Source: DATDAH01 sp036525535
Lineage (GTDB): Bacteria > Actinomycetota > Acidimicrobiia > Acidimicrobiales > DATDAH01
Direction: 5' to 3'
Assembly (NCBI GenBank): GCA_036525535.1
Contig: DATDAH010000330.1
Coordinates: 1 to 15,629, forward strand
Length of the DNA stretch: 15,629 nt
How positions within the stretch are numbered: the first letter of the stretch is position 1; the number at the start of each line of letters is the position of its first letter. Below, one piece after another: positions 12,975 through 15,629 of this stretch. The position numbers were made by a program, and so were the translations under genes. Below the pieces are notes generated by a model that did no database searches, was not told where the DNA came from, and saw nothing but the letters and a program-made list of their open reading frames with translations.

Positions 12975-13843
12975 GCCACCCGCTCTACGAGTTCCACCAG
13001 GACCCGGGGCTGTCCGAGCCCGTCCTGTTGGTGGCCCTGGAGGGCTGGATCGACGCCGGTGGCGGTGCCGCCTCGGCGGCGGAGACCATCCTGGCCTCGG
13101 CCGAACAGATCCCGGTGGCCACGTTCAACAGCGACACCCTTCTCGACCACCGGGCTCGGCGCCCGATCATGCACCTGGTCGACGGGGTGAACACGGGTCT
13201 CACCTGGCCGACCATTCGCCTGGACGAGACCTGGGACCGCGAGGGGCGAGACGTGCTCTTCCTCCACGGGCCGGAGCCCGACCACAACTGGCCGTCGTTC
13301 GCCAAGGCCGTCATCGAGCTCGCCGAGGGCTTCGAGGTGACCGAGGTCTACGGGCTCGGGGCCTACCCCGCCCCCGTCCCGCACACCCGCCCCGTACAGC
13401 TGGCCTCCACGGCCTCCTCCCACGACATGGCCCAGCGGGTCGGCTTCATCCGGGGAACCCTCGAGGTGCCCGCCGGGGTGGCGGCGGCCATCGAGGCGCA
13501 GGCGGCCGAGATCGGCATGTCCGCCCTCGGCCTCTGGGCCCAAGTCCCCCACTACGCCGCGGCCATGCCCTACCCCGCCGCGGCCGTTCGCCTCATCGAC
13601 GGGCTCTTCGAGGTCGCCGGGTTGCGTTTCGACCATGGCGAGCTGGATGCGGAGGTGGAGACGATCCGGGACCGTCTCGACGAGCTCGTGGCCAACAGCG
13701 ACGAGAACCAGGAACTGGTCCACCAGTTGGAGATCCACGTCGACCAGAGCGAGCCCGACCCCGAGGACGGCGGGATCGAGCTGCGCTCCGGTGACGAGCT
13801 GGCGGAGGAGTTCGAGCGGTTCCTGCGCGAGCAGGACGACTAG
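12971..13843 (+). CDS. PAC2 family protein
   Basis: A 290-residue protein of the PAC2 family (named after eukaryotic proteasome assembly chaperone 2), common in Actinobacteria. Typical blocks are PVLLVALEGWIDAGGGAASA (17-36), VATFNSDTLLDHRARRP, DVLFLHGPEPDHNW, a central VTEVYGLGAYPAPVPHTRP, and a C-terminal acidic helical tail with repeated Glu/Asp (about 220-290). Its biochemical role in bacteria is not established; actinobacteria that carry proteasomes have several members. The GTG at 12971-12973 overlaps the kinase stop by four bases (GTGA), so the two are probably translationally coupled and functionally related. Its stop is 3 bases from the stop of the opposing binding-protein gene. Confidence 0.87.
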   Translation: MSHPLYEFHQDPGLSEPVLLVALEGWIDAGGGAASAAETILASAEQIPVATFNSDTLLDHRARRPIMHLVDGVNTGLTWPTIRLDETWDREGRDVLFLHGPEPDHNWPSFAKAVIELAEGFEVTEVYGLGAYPAPVPHTRPVQLASTASSHDMAQRVGFIRGTLEVPAGVAAAIEAQAAEIGMSALGLWAQVPHYAAAMPYPAAAVRLIDGLFEVAGLRFDHGELDAEVETIRDRLDELVANSDENQELVHQLEIHVDQSEPDPEDGGIELRSGDELAEEFERFLREQDD

Positions 13844-13846
13844 CGC

Positions 13847-15547
13847 TCAGCCCGCGGGCGACGGGTAGTCCGGGGCCTCCTCGCCCTCCGGCGGCTGCTC
13901 ATAGAAGGCCACCGCGCCCTCGGGATCGAAGGCCCGGCTGTCCTCCTCGGGCCACTCGCCGAGGCGGTAGCGGCGACCGCCGTCCACGTACTGGTAGATG
14001 CCGGGCTCGACCCGGCGGATCTCACTCGGCCCCTCGGACTCCGAGTCCCACCAGATCTCGGTCCAGTCGTCGATGCCGTGGTAATCGGTCGCGGGCCAGC
14101 CCTCGACGTCACCCCAGTCCAGCGAGGGCTGGCTGATGGCATCGGGCGTGGGCTCGGCCGCCAGGAGGGCCGCCACCCAGGCCTCGCGCGTCAGCTCCGG
14201 CCCGACCTCCTGGAGCGCACCGAAGAAGACCTGAGGGAGGGGCAGGATCACGCCGGTCGTGTCCGCGGCCGGAGGCTCCTCGCCCGTGTACCAGGTGTAG
14301 AGGTAGAAGGATCCGGAGTTCTCCGGGTTCAGCCGGGCCGCGAGGCTGCTGATGCCGAACGCGTGCGACCACTGCTCCTGGTCGAAGCTGCGGGCCGCCG
14401 CCGTCGTGTCGGTGAGGGCCGAGCCGGTGATGATCCATTCCGGGAAGTAGTCCTGGTTCGTGGCCTCGGTCGTGAACGTCGCCGGCGCCACCGGATCGCC
14501 GGAGAAGATGATGCTGGTCACCCCGGCCTCCTTGAAGCGGGCAATGGCGCTGGCCGCCTGCTCCTGCAGCCGGGCGGGATCGAGCTGGTAGGCGATGCGT
14601 TCCGCTACGTCGATGTCCTCGTCAGCCAGCATGTCGATCGTGACCTGGTTCTGGGCGGCCGCGTCCTCGTCGCTCTCCAGGAAGAGGGTGCCGAACACGC
14701 GGTCCTCGCTCTGCAAGGCCTCGCCCGCGAACTCGGCCGGCCGGCCGGCGACCTGCTTGGAGAGCCATTCGACGAGGTGGGCCCGTCCCTGATCGGGGGA
14801 GTTGGCGACCGTGATCACGTACGGGGCCCGGTCGGCCGAGAAGGCGTCGGGCTCACCGACCTGGCAGCTGATGCACGGGATCTGGCGGGCCGCCAGCTCG
14901 TCGGCGAAGGCGTCGGTCAGGATCGGGCCGCCCCAGACCATGAAGGCCCCGATCTCCTCGTCGACCCGCACGGCGTCGGCCCGGGCGGCCACGTCGTCGT
15001 TCGGTGGGCCCGAGCCCTCGACCTCGACGACCTCGACCGTGCGGCCGTAGGTCTCGAAGTACTCGTTGAAGAGGTCGACATAGGTCTGCAGGGTCGCCAG
15101 CGCCTCCTCGTTGGTGTCGGTGATGCCGAAGCCCCCCAGGATGAAGTCCGAGATCGGGTTCGGCGGCGACTGGTAGTAGGCGATGGTGATCGTGTCCTCG
15201 GTCACCCCGGTGTCGGTGGCCCCACCGTTGTCCCCCTCGAAGGGGCGGTAGCACTCGGCCGCGAAGTAGTTCGGGATGGCGACGGTGCCGCGCTCGGTGT
15301 CACAGGTGGCGGGCCAGTCGACCTCGATGCCCTGCTCCTCGGCGGCGGAGAAGGACAACGCGCCTTCGCCCACATCGGCGACGGCCACCGTGTCGTCGGT
15401 GGCGTCGTCGCTGTCGTCGCCCCCTCCGGACACGAGGACGATGGCGCCGATGACGGCGACCACCACCACGATGACGGCGATCGGGCCGTAGCGGCGCAAG
15501 GAGCGGGAGGATCCCCCGCTGGTCGGACGGTCACTGCTGGGCTGCAT
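13847..15547 (-). CDS. Membrane-anchored type I periplasmic-binding protein (branched-chain amino acid ABC type)
   Basis: A 566-residue extracytoplasmic protein. A short basic N-terminus (1-20) leads into one hydrophobic segment (22-40, GPIAVIVVVVAVIGAIVLV) and an acidic linker (43-60). There is no lipobox cysteine, so it looks like an uncleaved anchor rather than a lipoprotein. The ligand domain (about 115-480) follows the Leu/Ile/Val-binding type, with ITIAYYQSPP, FGITDTNEEALATLQTYVDLFN and the interlobe segment GVTSIIFSGDPVAPATF. Cys82/Cys99 and Cys225/Cys228 are possible disulfide pairs. The C-terminal stretch (about 485-566) is an extension with Trp and acidic residues. No permease or ATPase gene is in the window, so the ligand is unknown. 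ATG 15545-15547 is preceded by GGGGGGAG, 10 bases away (15558-15565). Confidence 0.82.
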   Translation of the reverse strand: MQPSSDRPTSGGSSRSLRRYGPIAVIVVVVAVIGAIVLVSGGGDDSDDATDDTVAVADVGEGALSFSAAEEQGIEVDWPATCDTERGTVAIPNYFAAECYRPFEGDNGGATDTGVTEDTITIAYYQSPPNPISDFILGGFGITDTNEEALATLQTYVDLFNEYFETYGRTVEVVEVEGSGPPNDDVAARADAVRVDEEIGAFMVWGGPILTDAFADELAARQIPCISCQVGEPDAFSADRAPYVITVANSPDQGRAHLVEWLSKQVAGRPAEFAGEALQSEDRVFGTLFLESDEDAAAQNQVTIDMLADEDIDVAERIAYQLDPARLQEQAASAIARFKEAGVTSIIFSGDPVAPATFTTEATNQDYFPEWIITGSALTDTTAAARSFDQEQWSHAFGISSLAARLNPENSGSFYLYTWYTGEEPPAADTTGVILPLPQVFFGALQEVGPELTREAWVAALLAAEPTPDAISQPSLDWGDVEGWPATDYHGIDDWTEIWWDSESEGPSEIRRVEPGIYQYVDGGRRYRLGEWPEEDSRAFDPEGAVAFYEQPPEGEEAPDYPSPAG

Positions 15548-15629
15548 GCCTAGGACTCTCCCCCCGGTGTCACTCCCGAGCGCGCTATCGCGTGCCGGTC
15601 ACTGCCGAGGTACGAAGCGACCACTGCAC
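15548..15629. other. Upstream region of the binding-protein gene
   Basis: These 82 bases hold the purine-rich GGGGGGAG ribosome site (15558-15565, minus strand). I see no convincing -35/-10 pair and no other gene before the window ends. Confidence 0.4.

Noticed and set aside
12860..13738. Minus-strand open frames opposite the kinase and PAC2 genes
   Set aside because: No domains, and the plus-strand genes are well supported.
14078..15553. Plus-strand open frame (491 codons) opposite the binding protein
   Set aside because: Shadow of the minus-strand gene, which has a clear anchor helix and family motifs.
1..15629. Insertion sequences, transposases, integrases, CRISPR arrays, phage genes
   Set aside because: No such protein families, terminal repeats or regularly spaced repeats were seen; composition is even across the window.

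Overview
The window looks like a housekeeping stretch of a GC-rich actinobacterial chromosome. Codon use is strongly G/C-ending, several genes use GTG starts, and the order comEA, comEC, holA, rpsT (opposite strand), lepA, hrcA, dnaJ, rsmE is a known actinobacterial neighbourhood. A BldD-type regulator, a FolP2-type dihydropteroate synthase relative and an N-terminally anchored type I solute-binding protein point to Actinomycetota, possibly class Acidimicrobiia. That class assignment is inference from memory of protein style, not a search.

Layout from left to right. (1) Positions 1-3806, all on the minus strand (transcription runs right to left): hrcA, dnaJ and rsmE, tightly packed (gaps of 1 and 9 bases), then a BldD-like c-di-GMP-type regulator with its own promoter and a palindrome at its predicted start point, then the 5' part of hemW, cut by the window edge. 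(2) Positions 3868-5961: lepA (minus) divergent from rpsT (plus). (3) Positions 5962-6254: a 293-base convergent intergenic region rich in inverted repeats, the largest non-coding gap here. (4) Positions 6255-9824 (minus): comEC, a FolP2-like gene and holA. The FolP2-like gene starts inside the 3' end of comEC, and holA overlaps its end by an ATGA junction. (5) Positions 9886-10341 (plus): a small four-helix membrane protein of unknown function, lying between comEC and comEA. (6) Positions 10350-11856 (minus): a thioredoxin-TPR protein and comEA. (7) Positions 11916-13843 (plus): an ACAD11-type small-molecule kinase coupled by a GTGA overlap to a PAC2-family protein. (8) Positions 13847-15547 (minus): an anchored periplasmic-binding-type protein without its transporter genes.

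Functional themes are protein quality control (HrcA, DnaJ, thioredoxin-TPR), translation (LepA, S20, RsmE), DNA replication (HolA), DNA uptake (ComEA, ComEC), heme handling (HemW) and a developmental-type regulator.

Nothing here is a mobile element, CRISPR array or obvious new defence system. The most interesting points are: the conserved c-di-GMP signature in the BldD-like protein plus a promoter/operator arrangement suggesting autoregulation; a FolP homologue that has lost hallmark catalytic motif residues; a ComEC whose nuclease-like C-terminal domain has lost its metal-binding histidines; and a recurring -10-like element placed about 6-11 bases before several start codons, which suggests leaderless or nearly leaderless transcripts. 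The long plus-strand open frames opposite hrcA, dnaJ, lepA, holA, comEC and the binding protein are judged to be GC-driven shadows.
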